NCBI GenBank assembly: GCA_009746045.1
Contig: RPFO01002064.1
Span: forward strand, 1-52,683
Source of the DNA: Mesostigma viride
Taxonomy: Eukaryota; Streptophyta; Mesostigmatophyceae; Mesostigmatales; Mesostigmataceae
Length of the DNA stretch: 52,683 nucleotides
Direction: 5' to 3'
Program-made: the position numbers and the translations under genes
In this document: piece by piece, positions 8,296-17,420 of the stretch
Layout of the letters: each line of letters starts with the position of its first letter
Position numbering within the stretch: the first letter of the stretch is position 1
Notes under the pieces: generated by a model
Told to the model about the DNA's origin: nothing
Seen by the model: only the letters and a program-made list of their open reading frames with translations
The model's database searches: none

Positions 8296-10004
8296 CTACA
8301 CCAGGACGGACCCCCGCCCGCTCTCATCGCACAACTCCGTCCACAAATCAAACCCAGACCCCTGACAGATGGCGGACAGCTGGCGCGCGAACCGGACCCC
8401 CGTGTACGACATATGACACGACTGCTCGTGCTTATCCATCAGCAGGTGAGCGGATACCACCTGCCTGCGACGGTCGTCGAAGAACGCCCGCATGTCGCCC
8501 AGGACGCGCGCGCCCCATCCGTCGTACCCGCTCATGTCCCCCGTCCGGACGGCGTGCATGTCGGCGCGCGCCGTGCGCTCCACCTCGATGAAGCTCGAGT
8601 ACGGCAGCATCAGCTCGGCCACGTCCTCGGGCCACCTCCCCGCCGGGGCCTTGGCGAACCGCTCGCTCACCTTCTTGAACAGGGCCTCCACCTCCTGCCC
8701 GGTGGCGGGGACGCTCGTCAGGCGCCTGTACGCGTCGAACATCGTGACGAAATGGTCGTGCCAGTAGCACCGCCGGAACAGGAACAGCGCCGTGATCATG
8801 AAGACGAGGCCCGGACGCGAGCCGTACGCGTCGGCGAACACCCACCCCGCCGCCGCCAGGCTGTTCACGGCCTTGTCCACCTGCCCCCGCGCCACCATGT
8901 ACAGGGCCTGCACAACGGGACGCCGCCCGTGGGTATCCTCGGCCATGTCGGCCCCGTTGTCGACCGGAAACAGCATGCGCACGGCGGTCGCGCGCTGCGG
9001 CGTGAACCGCCCGCCCCCCTTGCCGCCCTTGCCGCCGTCCCCGCCCGGCTCCGCGCACCACACGAACAGGTCGATCCCCTCCACGATGGCCTGGCGCTTG
9101 GCGGGCTTGTCCCCCGGGCACAGCACCCCCTGGAGCGCGCGGACCACGCGGCAAAACTCCCCCTCGTCGTTCTCGCGCGAGGCCTTGTGCAGGTGATCCA
9201 TCCATCCCAGCACGATCTCCTTCGTCGCGGCGTCCCGCCGGTGCGCGCCCCCGACCTGCACCGGACGCGGGGGGCGGGTGGGAGTGGGGGAGTGGATGAC
9301 GGGCTGGAAGCTCCCCCCGTTCAGGCCCTGGATGTCCGCCACCAACCGCCGGAAACGCTCCCTGAAACTCCGCCCCTCGGCCAACACGGCCTGCCCCTCG
9401 GGCGAGATCGAGTGGCAGGACATGGGAGGAGGGGCGCCCACCAGCATCACGTTCTTCTTGCTGTCACGCCAGGCCCCGATGCCGGCGGACCGCAGGGTGC
9501 CGTCGGAGTGGACCTCCACCACGTAGGCCTCCCCGCGGAAGACCATGCGCTCGATGGCTTTCGAAGTGAGAGAAACCCTGTCGCCGCCCGAATAGCCGGT
9601 CGCCACCCGGACCGCCGTCATGTAGCCGCCCATGACCGTCTCGCGCAGGGCGTCCCCCATCGCCGCGTAGATGACCCCCCGATGTTCCGGCGCCGCCTCC
9701 GCCCCGACGCGCGCCTCCACCCCCGCCTTCTTGAGGGCCTGGACCCCCTTCGGCCCCAGCCTGACCACGCCCCGCTCGACCCCCATGAAGGGAGACAAGA
9801 TGTCCGTAAGGGCGTAGGCCATCTCCGACATCATCCACCGGAGCGCCCCCCCCTCCGCGGAATCGATGTGGCAGGAGGAGGGGGGGGGATCGGCGACAGC
9901 CCCATGCTGCCGGAGTTGTCCACCGTGAACTCCTCCCAGCCCACCTGGCGCATCATACCATCAGGGTGCACCTTGACCACGAAAATGCCCCCCTCTTTGA
10001 TCAT
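8296..10004 (-). CDS. Unknown large protein with internal duplication (frameshift)
   Basis: The main open frame (8296-9834) encodes 512 residues. An upstream frame (9831-10022) continues the same protein across a run of nine G (9880-9888). The evidence is an internal duplication: upstream reads FVVKVHPDGMMR, then PPP, and in the shifted frame CHIDSAEG. Downstream, residues of about 110-150 read YVVEVHSDGTLR, then PPP, then CHSISPEG. The first ATG in the upstream frame is at 10004. In-frame sequence continues to a TGA near 10100, after a pyrimidine stretch ending in CAG, so an upstream exon is conceivable. The C-terminal half is helical with an aromatic patch (RRCYWHDHFVTMFDAYRRL). No family is recognised. 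Confidence 0.55.
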
Positions 10005-10204
10005 GCCCGCCACCAGGGGCAAGAGGTGAGCGACGGCAGCATCCGCCAGCCCCTCGACAACGTGGGAGTCCGTGTCTGCCCGCGGCGAATCTGGAAAGCG
10101 AAATCAAGCACGCGAGAAAAGCACGAGACAGGAGAGAAGATCAGGTGGCGCCACGGGCCATCAGCCTGCATGGCGAACACGAGGGGCGCCATCGAGCCCT
10201 GCCC

Positions 10205-10720
10205 CACAGAACGCGGGGCTCACACGACATCCAGCACCCCACAACGTCCTGCCACGGAGAATGCGGGGCTCACACGACATGCAGCAATCGACAACGTCCT
10301 GCCACAAGGAATGCGGGCCTCAAACGACATCCAGCGATCGACAACGTCCTGCCACAAGGAATGCGGGCCTCAAACGACATCCAGCAATCGACAACGTCCT
10401 GCCACAAGGAATGCAGCTCTCATACGGCATCGAATCCCGATTCCCATCTCGCCACGGAGAATGCGGGCCTCAAACGACATCCAGCGATCGAGAACGTCCT
10501 GCCACAAGGAATGCAGCTCTCATACGGCATCGAATCCCGATTCCCATCTCGCCACGGAGAATGCTGGCTTCAAACGACATCCAGCGATCGACAACGTCCT
10601 GCCACAAGGAATGCAGCTCTCATACGGCATCGAATCCCGATTCCCATCTCGCCACGGAGAATGCGGCCCTCATGCGACATCCAGCAATCGAGAGCATCCT
10701 GCCACGAAGAACGCCCCCCC
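10205..10720. repeat. 50-bp minisatellite with two unit types
   Basis: About ten tandem units of 50 bp. Type A contains CAAACGACATCCAGC then GACAACGTCCTGCCACAAGG. Type B contains CATACGGCATCGAATCCCG and CCATCTCGCCACGGAG. Both end in GAATGC. After several A units the two types alternate, giving a 100-bp higher-order repeat. Because 50 is not a multiple of three and the units lack stops, long open frames appear in several frames here; I regard them as artefacts. Confidence 0.85.
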
Positions 10721-11261
10721 TCACACGCTGTCACGGGGTTTGCCGACGAGAACACGCACCCATGAATGTAGCAAGACTTGACGCCCCAGCAGGCGATCTG
10801 TGAGGACAAGTGGGAAAGCGAGTGGCAGAGCGGTCAGACGGCCTGGTGTACTGCGATCTTGGAGCGGTCAGGCGGCCTGGAGGCCCGCGGGGTATCGCCC
10901 CTGTTTATGCACATCCGCCCCTTTCCGTAACCGCCTCTCGGACCCAGCGGGATCGTGCTCGTGTGACGTCAGTCCACCAGGCGAAGGACCCCGCCAGCTT
11001 GTCCCGACCCGAGCCCGCGAGAAAACGCCTCCGTCAGCTTATCCGACCGAACCCGCGAGAGAACAGCGCGGAAGGCGGGAAACGCCCCCAGCCACGTGGG
11101 AGCGCCACACAGAGCGCGCGCCGGGCCTTGCCGCGAGGGATGCATGATATAGGCGACCTGCCACGTGGGGCGCCGGGGAGAGCGAGAGAAGAGTCGAGTC
11201 CATTACATTTTGGGCAGACCGTAGACAGACCTCGGCATTCACGCAAACGACGCACGCAGCC
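10721..11261. other. Intergenic region with short direct repeat
   Basis: No convincing gene. An imperfect direct repeat of about 35 bases (near 10995-11068) has the form CAGCTT-TCC-GACC-GA-CCCGCGAGA-AAC. The region probably holds the promoter of the gene at 11262. Confidence 0.35.
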
Positions 11262-12026
11262 ATGGGGGCCTCGCGCGATTCCGCCAAGATAAGGGAGGAA
11301 TTCATGATGATGAAGCAGGACATGAAAATGGACACGCCGGTACGATGCGGCCGGTGCCAGGAGAGCAAGAATCCCAACCATTTCCTGGGTGGCAGGTACG
11401 CGCAGTGCGTGCAGTGCCGCGGGTTGTCGAAAGGACTCCTCTGCACCTCGGAACACGTCACGGCCGCCTCGACGCCGCGAGCTATCACCGTGCACAACCT
11501 GGCCCTCGCCAAGGAGGCGGCCATCCGGCTCTACGTATCAACCAGGAGGAATTCGGGGCCGGCGGCCAACACGCGCAACGCCATGGAGATCGTCCCCGAA
11601 TTCTCCTACGAACCGCTGTTGCCGGGACATCTCGAAATGTCGCCGTGGCTGCCATACAGGGTCGATCCCTTCTGGTCGCCCCCTTATTCTGCCTCTTTTC
11701 GCGAGGAAATTGATGCCAGCCTCGATAACATGTATCGTTGCCGGGGGAGCCTTGCCCCGCGCATGGTGGGGAAGTGCGCGTGCTGCCCCGGGGTCTGCTG
11801 GGACGCCTACGAGCCCGTGACGGAAGGCGACCACACCCACGCACCCTCGATATGCGCCATGTGCATGGCCGTCGCGCTCGACGACGCCGACCCCGCAGAG
11901 GACCTCAAGTGCCCCATCTGCCTGGCGGAGCGCAGGGAGATGTGCCAGAGCCCCGCGCTGGTGTTCCCCTTCTTCCGCTACAACAAGGAGCGCTCCCTCA
12001 TCGGCCGATGGAACGACCTCTACTAG
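11262..12026 (+). CDS. Double zinc-cluster protein
   Basis: A 254-residue protein from ATG 11262. Near residue 29 it has CGRCQESK then CVQCRG, a C-x2-C ... C-x2-C zinc ribbon of the kind that often precedes HNH-type modules or binds DNA. The C-terminal third has a second, RING-like cluster: CACC, CWDAYEP, ICAMC and LKCPICLAERREMC. The order of Cys pairs resembles a cross-brace RING or treble-clef finger, but the spacing does not match a standard RING, so ubiquitin ligase activity is only a possibility. Three AATAAA signals follow within 110 bases of the stop, strong support for a real eukaryotic-type transcript end. No paralog is seen in the window. Confidence 0.6.
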   Translation: MGASRDSAKIREEFMMMKQDMKMDTPVRCGRCQESKNPNHFLGGRYAQCVQCRGLSKGLLCTSEHVTAASTPRAITVHNLALAKEAAIRLYVSTRRNSGPAANTRNAMEIVPEFSYEPLLPGHLEMSPWLPYRVDPFWSPPYSASFREEIDASLDNMYRCRGSLAPRMVGKCACCPGVCWDAYEPVTEGDHTHAPSICAMCMAVALDDADPAEDLKCPICLAERREMCQSPALVFPFFRYNKERSLIGRWNDLY

Positions 12027-12079
12027 CTCACCCTGTTGTATGTCGGTTGATGCAACCGGATGCAGTAATGGATGTTGGC

Positions 12080-12131
12080 AATAAAGGGTGATGATAACTG
12101 GCAATAAAGTGTTATTATAATGTGCAATAAA
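12080..12131 (+). terminator. Triple poly(A) signal
   Basis: AATAAA occurs at 12080-12085, 12103-12108 and 12126-12131, each within a GCAATAAAG-G/T-GT context, spaced 23 bases apart. This looks like a short tandem duplication of the transcript-end signal of the gene at 11262. Confidence 0.6.
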
Positions 12132-12222
12132 GTGTGATCCAATCCGATTTCATTTTCCATTTGCATGCACCACCGCAGTTACCCGCCCTCTCACCAGATC
12201 GAGACTCACGACCTCACCAATT

Positions 12223-12455
12223 GCGGTCGGTAATGGTTGAGCAAAACGGAAGTCACATTTTTCACGCCGCCCATCGACCCGGGTGCGCGCTGGGCGGTGA
12301 GCTTGACTTTTCGAGGTCCCGCGTTCTGCCCAACTCTTAAAAGCTTTTGGTATAAAAGTTGGGCAGAACGCCGAACCTTCTCCCACAGTTCTCACCCAAC
12401 CCCGCTGTCCGCGGTCGGTCATGGTTGAGCAAAACGGAAGTCACACTTTTCACGC
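12223..12455. repeat. 45-bp direct repeat pair
   Basis: Two copies (12223-12267 and 12411-12455) share GCGGTCGGT-ATGGTTGAGC and the following AAAACGGAAGTCACA-TTTTCACGCC with only a few changes. They bracket the inverted repeat at 12321-12371. This is non-coding sequence. Confidence 0.75.
12321..12371. promoter_or_regulatory. 15-bp inverted repeat enclosing TATAAAAG
   Basis: Perfect arms GCGTTCTGCCCAACT (12321-12335) and AGTTGGGCAGAACGC (12357-12371) flank a 21-base AT-rich loop that contains AAGCTT. TATAAAAG begins at 12351. A second TATAAAG-like box occurs near 12546. It could be a hairpin terminator, an operator or a promoter with a palindromic site. No protein gene is seen between 12027 and 12900. 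Confidence 0.45.
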
Positions 12456-12657
12456 CCGTCACGAACCATCGCACCCCCAGGCTCGGGAGTAGGAGGGGAT
12501 CGGTAGGCGGCAGCCCCACGGCTGGTGGTGACGGATGCCAGCATTATAAAGCACCTCTAAAGCCCGGCGACCCTCGAGCCAAGGTTGGCGGGGGTTGAGA
12601 AGGGGCAGTAAGCCCGTGACGGGTGTCAGTAAAAAGTCAAAAAAACTCCAATATTTT

Positions 12658-12734
12658 ATCACTCAATTATCACTCAATCATCATCACTCAATAATAGCTC
12701 CCCGGTACCCCACAAGCCCCTATCACTCAATAGG
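12658..12734. repeat. ATCACTCAAT short repeats
   Basis: Four copies of ATCACTCAAT-like sequence occur in an AT-rich stretch before the KilA-N gene at 12901. The last sits inside a small hairpin (CCCCTATCACTCAATAGGGG). A promoter or replication-related role is possible; nothing more can be said. Confidence 0.45.
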
Positions 12735-12900
12735 GGTTATATTTAACTCGCATTTCTAATCACATCGATCACAGAGATCCATCCGTCGGGAGTCACACGG
12801 ACGTCCGCGGACAGGGTCACGTCCGTTTTGCGGCCGCCAGGAAGGAAGCGGACGAGAAACGGGCGTCCAAACATCCGCCGCCACGCTCCCATCTGCAACC

Positions 12901-13644
12901 ATGGCGATCGTCAGTGGTCGAGCTCCTTTCACCCGCGCGTTGTTCGACTTGGCGAGAGAGACCGACACGTTTTGGATGTTTGCGCTGAAACCCTGTTCAA
13001 TTCTGGAAGTGGACCCCAAGAAGGAAATCAAGGTCCGGAAGAGCGACCGAATGGTCCATGCCCAGGACTTGACGGCGGCAGCGTCCAACGGGAAGAAGCG
13101 CTTCGAAAGTTGGTTTCGTCTTGACGGTTCTAAGGCCTTCATATCGGCTCTGGAGAGGTCAACACATCACTGTGTGGGCCTCATGGGGGGTGAGGCGACC
13201 CCTCCTCAGACAGTTTTTCCCGTGGTGAAGATCATGAGGACCGGCCCAGTTGACGAGCGAGGCGCGTGGATCCATGTCGATTTGGTGGACAAAGTCGTCG
13301 AATGGGCCAAGCAACCACCGGTACAACAAAGAGAGTCACCCGTTCAAGAACGAGTGTCACAAGCCATGCCGGGTAGTGAGCGCGAAGTACAATGCCCTGC
13401 CGGTGTGATTGACATCATTGCCCATGACCCTCCCGTCATCGTGGAAGTGAAAGAAGCTAAAGATTGGATGAAGGGCATCGGACAGCTCTTCAGTTACGGG
13501 CATTACTTTCCGGGGTACCAAAAACGTTTATTCATCTTTCGGACTGGCAAGGTAAACCCTGAACATATCCGAACCATCGAACAAGTTTGTGAAGGATGCG
13601 GCATCGAACTCGCACTAGACGAGGACTTTTACGACGATGTATGA
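12901..13644 (+). CDS. KilA-N domain fused to PD-(D/E)XK nuclease
   Basis: A 247-residue protein from ATG 12901. Residues of about 40-140 match a KilA-N DNA-binding domain of the fungal/large-virus type: VRKSDRMVHAQDL, GKKRFESWFRLDGSKAF, then GPVDERGAWIHVDLVDKVVEWA. After a Gln-rich linker, residues of about 158-230 form a PD-(D/E)XK core: E-R-E, GVIDII (Asp), VIVEVKEAK (Glu and Lys), GIGQLFSYG (Gln). This core is clearly homologous to the C-terminus of the protein at 5691-6371, whose N-terminus is a different domain. All catalytic positions are present. Overlapping AATAAA signals (13696-13705) follow the stop. It is probably a DNA endonuclease of the mobile KilA-N/MSV199 type common in giant viruses. 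Confidence 0.75.
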   Translation: MAIVSGRAPFTRALFDLARETDTFWMFALKPCSILEVDPKKEIKVRKSDRMVHAQDLTAAASNGKKRFESWFRLDGSKAFISALERSTHHCVGLMGGEATPPQTVFPVVKIMRTGPVDERGAWIHVDLVDKVVEWAKQPPVQQRESPVQERVSQAMPGSEREVQCPAGVIDIIAHDPPVIVEVKEAKDWMKGIGQLFSYGHYFPGYQKRLFIFRTGKVNPEHIRTIEQVCEGCGIELALDEDFYDDV

Positions 13645-13898
13645 GAGTAACGATGGTAGGACTTGAGTCATAAACCGTAAACATTATGAACATTTAATAA
13701 ATAAACTTCGTCTTTGTCAGGTTCATGTTGGGGTATCTCAGTGCCTCTGCAAGGCCGCGATAAAGGTCTTTGACCAATCACTAGTTTTAAAATCGCTTCT
13801 GCTCCTTGGAAGATTCAAGGGTAGATCCCATTATGCACCACAGGTAGATGATCTGTGATGGGGGGATTCCCATTTCAGGGCACGGCGATCGTGGCCAA

Positions 13899-14822
13899 TC
13901 AAGCGGCCAGTCTTGCGCGGCCCTCGCGATTGAAACACCTGTTCGCGTCCATCAGGCGTTTATTGGGCCCGGCAAACTCCAGGCCCCTGTACTCCCTTGC
14001 CTCCTCGTAGTACCCCAGCTCGCCCAAACCGGGCCCGAGCTTCTCCAGTATCCTCCTCGCCGCCTCCTCGGGATCGCTCCCCTTGCCGACCATGGCGCGG
14101 TGGCGGTCGTGGAAGAGGCTCATCACGGCACTCATCCCGTCCGTGAAGGTGTCCCTCGTTGCCTGGCTCCTCTTGGTCAGCCCCTGGTCGCGCCTGTAAT
14201 CCGCGGTCTGCTCGTACCCGGTCACCAGCCGGTTGCCCGTGTTGTTCACGGACGCGTACACGCGCGCGGGCACCGCGCGGAGGCTGCTTTCCTTGATGGC
14301 ACGCATGTCCAGCTTCGTCAGCTCGCACGCCTTCACGCGGGGGGCGCCGTCCACCTGCTGGCGGGTCAGAGGCACGAAGGCCTGTCCCGTCTTCTCCTCG
14401 TACCTGTCCAGCAGGTCCTGGATCAGCGCAGGGTCCACCTCCAGGTACCGCTCCAGCAGGACCGCCATGTTAAGGCGGAAGGCGGCCGCCTTCCTCCCGG
14501 GCAGCAGCTGGATGATCTGGATGATCCCCTGCCGACTGGCGACCGGCGTGTCCCGCTGCCCCTGACCGGCAAATCGGAAGTGTGATCTAAAACTTGCAAC
14601 TTCTTCATGCTCCTTTTCGATGCGTGAGAAGGCGTGACTAGCCATCTGGTGGGCATTTGCCTTGACTGTGCCATCATCGTTGGCGAACAAGGCAAATTTT
14701 ATCACGTCGATAACCGAAATCTTACCATCCGGCGTCACCCGGATCTTGTTCGCGAACGGGTCGTCTGCGCCCTCTGCAAGGGGAGCGGACGGCTGCAAGT
14801 ACTTGACAAGAGCTGTCGACAT
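13899..14822 (-). CDS. GQGQR-TPV domain protein, paralog of 6430-7344
   Basis: A 307-residue protein from ATG 14822 (a GTG two codons upstream is less likely). It opens with ALVKYLQPSAPLAEG and DPFANKIRVTPDGKISVIDV, nearly identical to the protein at 6430. FAGQGQRDTPV and IIQLLPGRKAAAFR follow. The C-terminal half is helical and aligns with the same paralog through RVKACELTKLDMRAIKES. There is no nuclease core. The opposite orientation to its paralog, 7 kb away, suggests dispersed rather than tandem duplication. It is probably a DNA-binding regulator, by inference. Confidence 0.65.
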   Translation of the reverse strand: MSTALVKYLQPSAPLAEGADDPFANKIRVTPDGKISVIDVIKFALFANDDGTVKANAHQMASHAFSRIEKEHEEVASFRSHFRFAGQGQRDTPVASRQGIIQIIQLLPGRKAAAFRLNMAVLLERYLEVDPALIQDLLDRYEEKTGQAFVPLTRQQVDGAPRVKACELTKLDMRAIKESSLRAVPARVYASVNNTGNRLVTGYEQTADYRRDQGLTKRSQATRDTFTDGMSAVMSLFHDRHRAMVGKGSDPEEAARRILEKLGPGLGELGYYEEAREYRGLEFAGPNKRLMDANRCFNREGRARLAA

Positions 14823-14913
14823 CCTCACATGTTTGCATTAATAAAGAGAAATATTACGGCCCCAAATAAGCGCGCCGGGTGCTCATATTTTGTATTTATT
14901 ACACGTTTACATT

Positions 14914-16008
14914 ATGTTAGGAATATTTTCGCAGCCGGGTGTACTCGAGGACATGGCGCGGCGGAGAGCGACCCGAAGACACAGGGTGCGGGCGGACGAC
15001 CCGGGGGACGACGACGGCCTGGGGGACCTGGACCTGGACGAGCTGGCCCGCTTCGAGGAGGCCGAGCCCGGTGACCCGCTTAACATGGTCGAGATGCCCA
15101 CCTTAGAGGACCTCGACGACCCCCAGGACCTCGACGAGGCGGGACCAGGACCAGACGACTTTTTCGACCTGGACGCGTACGAGAAGGAGCGATCCGCCCA
15201 GGCGGGTGACGAGGAGGGGGGCGGGCGGCAACAGGCGCAGAGGCAGGAAACACAAAGAGAAGCCAACAATCGCAAATGGAGGGAACTACGCGCCGCACGA
15301 TGGAAGAGCCAAGACCCAGACGACATCGCATGGGTGGCAAAAGAACGGGCCAGGTATAAGGAAAGGAGTAAACGACTCTCCGAACTGAGAAAGAGCAAGG
15401 ACCCCGACGACATTGCACGGGCCAAAAAATCCCGGGCCTACAATAGACAATGGCTTGAAAAAACCGCCAAGGAAGGGCAGGAGACGAATCGCGAAGTCCA
15501 AAATCGCAAATGGAGGGAACTACGCGCCGCACGATGGAAGAGCCAAGACCCAGACGACATCGCATGGGTGGCAAAAGAACGGGCAAAATTTAAGGAAGTG
15601 GATAAACGACGCGCCGAACTGAGAAAGAGCAAGGACCCAGCCGCCGTCGAATGGGCGGAAAAGGACCGGGCCAGGAAAGTAGAATCTCGCCGACGGATGG
15701 CGAAGAGATCCGCCGCCCCGGAAAGCGGTCCCTCTCGACGACAAAGACCCCCTCCTCCCCAGCCGGAACCGCCACAACAACAACAGATACCCGCCGACCC
15801 CAGGTGGCTCGTCCCCCCACCCGCCAGCGAGCAGGAGAGGCGACACCGGGACAAAGGCAAGGCGGGGGCGGACCCGGAAGCGGCCTACCGATGGTGGATG
15901 GACAACTACGGCCCGCCACCGCCCTCGCCACCGCCACCGGACCCCGGCCACCCCACCGCCGCCAGGCGGGTCAGGAGGCCACAGAGTGCCGTGCGGAGGC
16001 GGCGCTGA
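14914..16008 (+). CDS. Charged repeat protein (about 78-residue repeats)
   Basis: A 364-residue protein from ATG 14914; a second start at 14953 (MARRRATRRH) is equally possible. The N-terminus is basic, followed by an acidic stretch with EMPTLEDLDD. Then come two long repeats with NRKWRELRAARWKSQDP, DDIAWVAKERA and ELRKSKDP, separated by a related unit. The C-terminus is Pro/Gln-rich and ends in Arg. The repeats are helical and highly charged. At DNA level 15268-15350 and 15502-15584 are identical over 83 bases, including third positions, so the duplication is recent or kept alike by conversion. It is probably a structural or nucleic-acid-binding protein; family unknown. Confidence 0.6.
   Translation: MLGIFSQPGVLEDMARRRATRRHRVRADDPGDDDGLGDLDLDELARFEEAEPGDPLNMVEMPTLEDLDDPQDLDEAGPGPDDFFDLDAYEKERSAQAGDEEGGGRQQAQRQETQREANNRKWRELRAARWKSQDPDDIAWVAKERARYKERSKRLSELRKSKDPDDIARAKKSRAYNRQWLEKTAKEGQETNREVQNRKWRELRAARWKSQDPDDIAWVAKERAKFKEVDKRRAELRKSKDPAAVEWAEKDRARKVESRRRMAKRSAAPESGPSRRQRPPPPQPEPPQQQQIPADPRWLVPPPASEQERRHRDKGKAGADPEAAYRWWMDNYGPPPPSPPPPDPGHPTAARRVRRPQSAVRRRR
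15268..15584 (+). repeat. 83-bp identical direct repeat inside a gene
   Basis: 15268-15350 and 15502-15584 match at every base, offset 234 bases (78 codons). They encode the repeat units of the charged protein. Confidence 0.85.
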
Positions 16009-16050
16009 ATACCGTGCATTTGCGCTCACTGTATTGCATCCATCGAGGTT

Positions 16051-17169
16051 TTATTCATCATTATTATTATTACGCGTCGTTCCTAGCGCCCTCCGGGCCA
16101 CCCCCGTCACCCACACCGTGCGCTTCTCCTCCTCCCCGCTGCCCATGCGCACGTTTCCTGTCACGGCGACCCCGTGGGGGGCCAGCAGGGCGGCCAGGTC
16201 CGCGTTGGGCACTCGCCGCGTCATGCGGCTGCCGTTCTGGAGGTACTCCACGAAGAACAGGCGGCGGAACTCCGCCAGCGGCAGGCGCCCGCCGCGTTCC
16301 AGGACCACCAGGTCGCTGTGCTGCAGGAACAGCCGCAGGTACGTGTCCAGCGCCGCCGCCTCGCGCTCCTTGCCCTCCTCCTCGCGCCCGCCCCGCGCCT
16401 CGCCCGACCCCTGCAGGTCGTGCTCCTCCTCCTCCGCCGACCGCCACTTCAGCCGCGCCGTCAGCGCGTCGCCCGCCTGGTTGTCGCGCAGGCGCCAGCG
16501 CGAGGACGAACCCTGCTTGCGGCTGAACGCCGCCGTGAGCCGCTCGCGGATCTCGCGGACGCGCTCGTTCATCCACGCGGGGGGCGCGCCGCCCACCTTC
16601 GCCATGTGCGCGCGGATCTCGCGCAGGCCCTTCAGGTCCGCCATCTCGCCCTCGGGGTAGCCGTGGCACTCCTCCAGGAACGACTCCTCCTCCTCCGTGA
16701 TCTCCGCGAACAGCCCGTGCTCGCCCGCGTACGCGCTCACCCACCTGCGCATCTCCTCGCGCCTCTTGCCCGCCTCGCGGGCAGCCAGGAAACGCTCCCC
16801 GTTGAACCAAGGGGGGAACGGCTTCACCTCCCCGTCCGAGGGCACGGGAGCCGGATGGACCAGCGACACGTTCTGCGCCCAGTACCACCCCCCGCTCTCG
16901 CCCCCAGCGACCCCCGCCACGTGCATCAGCACGCCCCCCTTGCCCGCCAGCACGCCGGACCACAGGGCCAGGTCGTCCGCCCCCGGGCAGGGGCCTGCCA
17001 GCCGGGACGCGGCGTACGGGGGCAGACCCTTCGCCGCGAGGAACGCGTTGAAGGCGTCCGCCAGCTTGCCCGCCACCGGCCACTCCTGGATGTGCGACGA
17101 CGGCTGCACGCACGCGCCCACGAACTCGCACATCAGACGCGCCTCGGACAACCAACCCGGATGCATCAT
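16051..17169 (-). CDS. Unknown protein with D5/primase-like C-terminal winged-helix domain
   Basis: A 372-residue protein from ATG 17169. The first 260 residues are not recognised (Trp, Gly and Pro rich, then helical and acidic). The C-terminus, about 275-372, reads DTYLRLFLQHSDLVVLERGG, then PLAEFRRLFFVEYLQNG, then LAALLAPHGVAVTGN, then VWVTGVARRA. This order of helices and a beta-hairpin resembles the DNA-binding C-terminal domain of D5/P4-type primase-helicases. No Walker motifs are present, so this would be a stand-alone domain. The likeness is at pattern level only and would need profile comparison. Confidence 0.5.
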   Translation of the reverse strand: MMHPGWLSEARLMCEFVGACVQPSSHIQEWPVAGKLADAFNAFLAAKGLPPYAASRLAGPCPGADDLALWSGVLAGKGGVLMHVAGVAGGESGGWYWAQNVSLVHPAPVPSDGEVKPFPPWFNGERFLAAREAGKRREEMRRWVSAYAGEHGLFAEITEEEESFLEECHGYPEGEMADLKGLREIRAHMAKVGGAPPAWMNERVREIRERLTAAFSRKQGSSSRWRLRDNQAGDALTARLKWRSAEEEEHDLQGSGEARGGREEEGKEREAAALDTYLRLFLQHSDLVVLERGGRLPLAEFRRLFFVEYLQNGSRMTRRVPNADLAALLAPHGVAVTGNVRMGSGEEEKRTVWVTGVARRALGTTRNNNNDE

Positions 17170-17420
17170 GGCGCGACACTGATATGCCGAACGACGAGAT
17201 TATTTTAGCGCGACCATAAACGCACGCACACCGCCAGCGGAGACTGACACGGACTTGCCACTCGTACTCTCGATCACGGACTCGCGCGCGGGGGACAGAC
17301 AATCACGCAGGGGGAACGGGGGAACACGCAGGGGGACACGCTGCGGGGTCCCCAAGCACTCGGCGCGGAACGGGGGGACACGCAGGGGGGAACAGGGGGA
17401 AAAGAGGGGGTCACTCACGC

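Noticed and set aside
8080-10029. 649-codon plus-strand ORF, and smaller ones inside it
   Set aside because: Arg/His/Pro-rich shadow of the minus-strand gene at 8296-10004, lacking domain-like composition.
10205-10720. Possible CRISPR array
   Set aside because: Units are contiguous with no unique spacers, and no Cas-like genes are nearby.
10072-10803. Three long plus-strand ORFs over the minisatellite
   Set aside because: The 50-bp stop-free units rotate through all frames, producing the same repetitive peptide in each; there is no non-repeat domain or start context.
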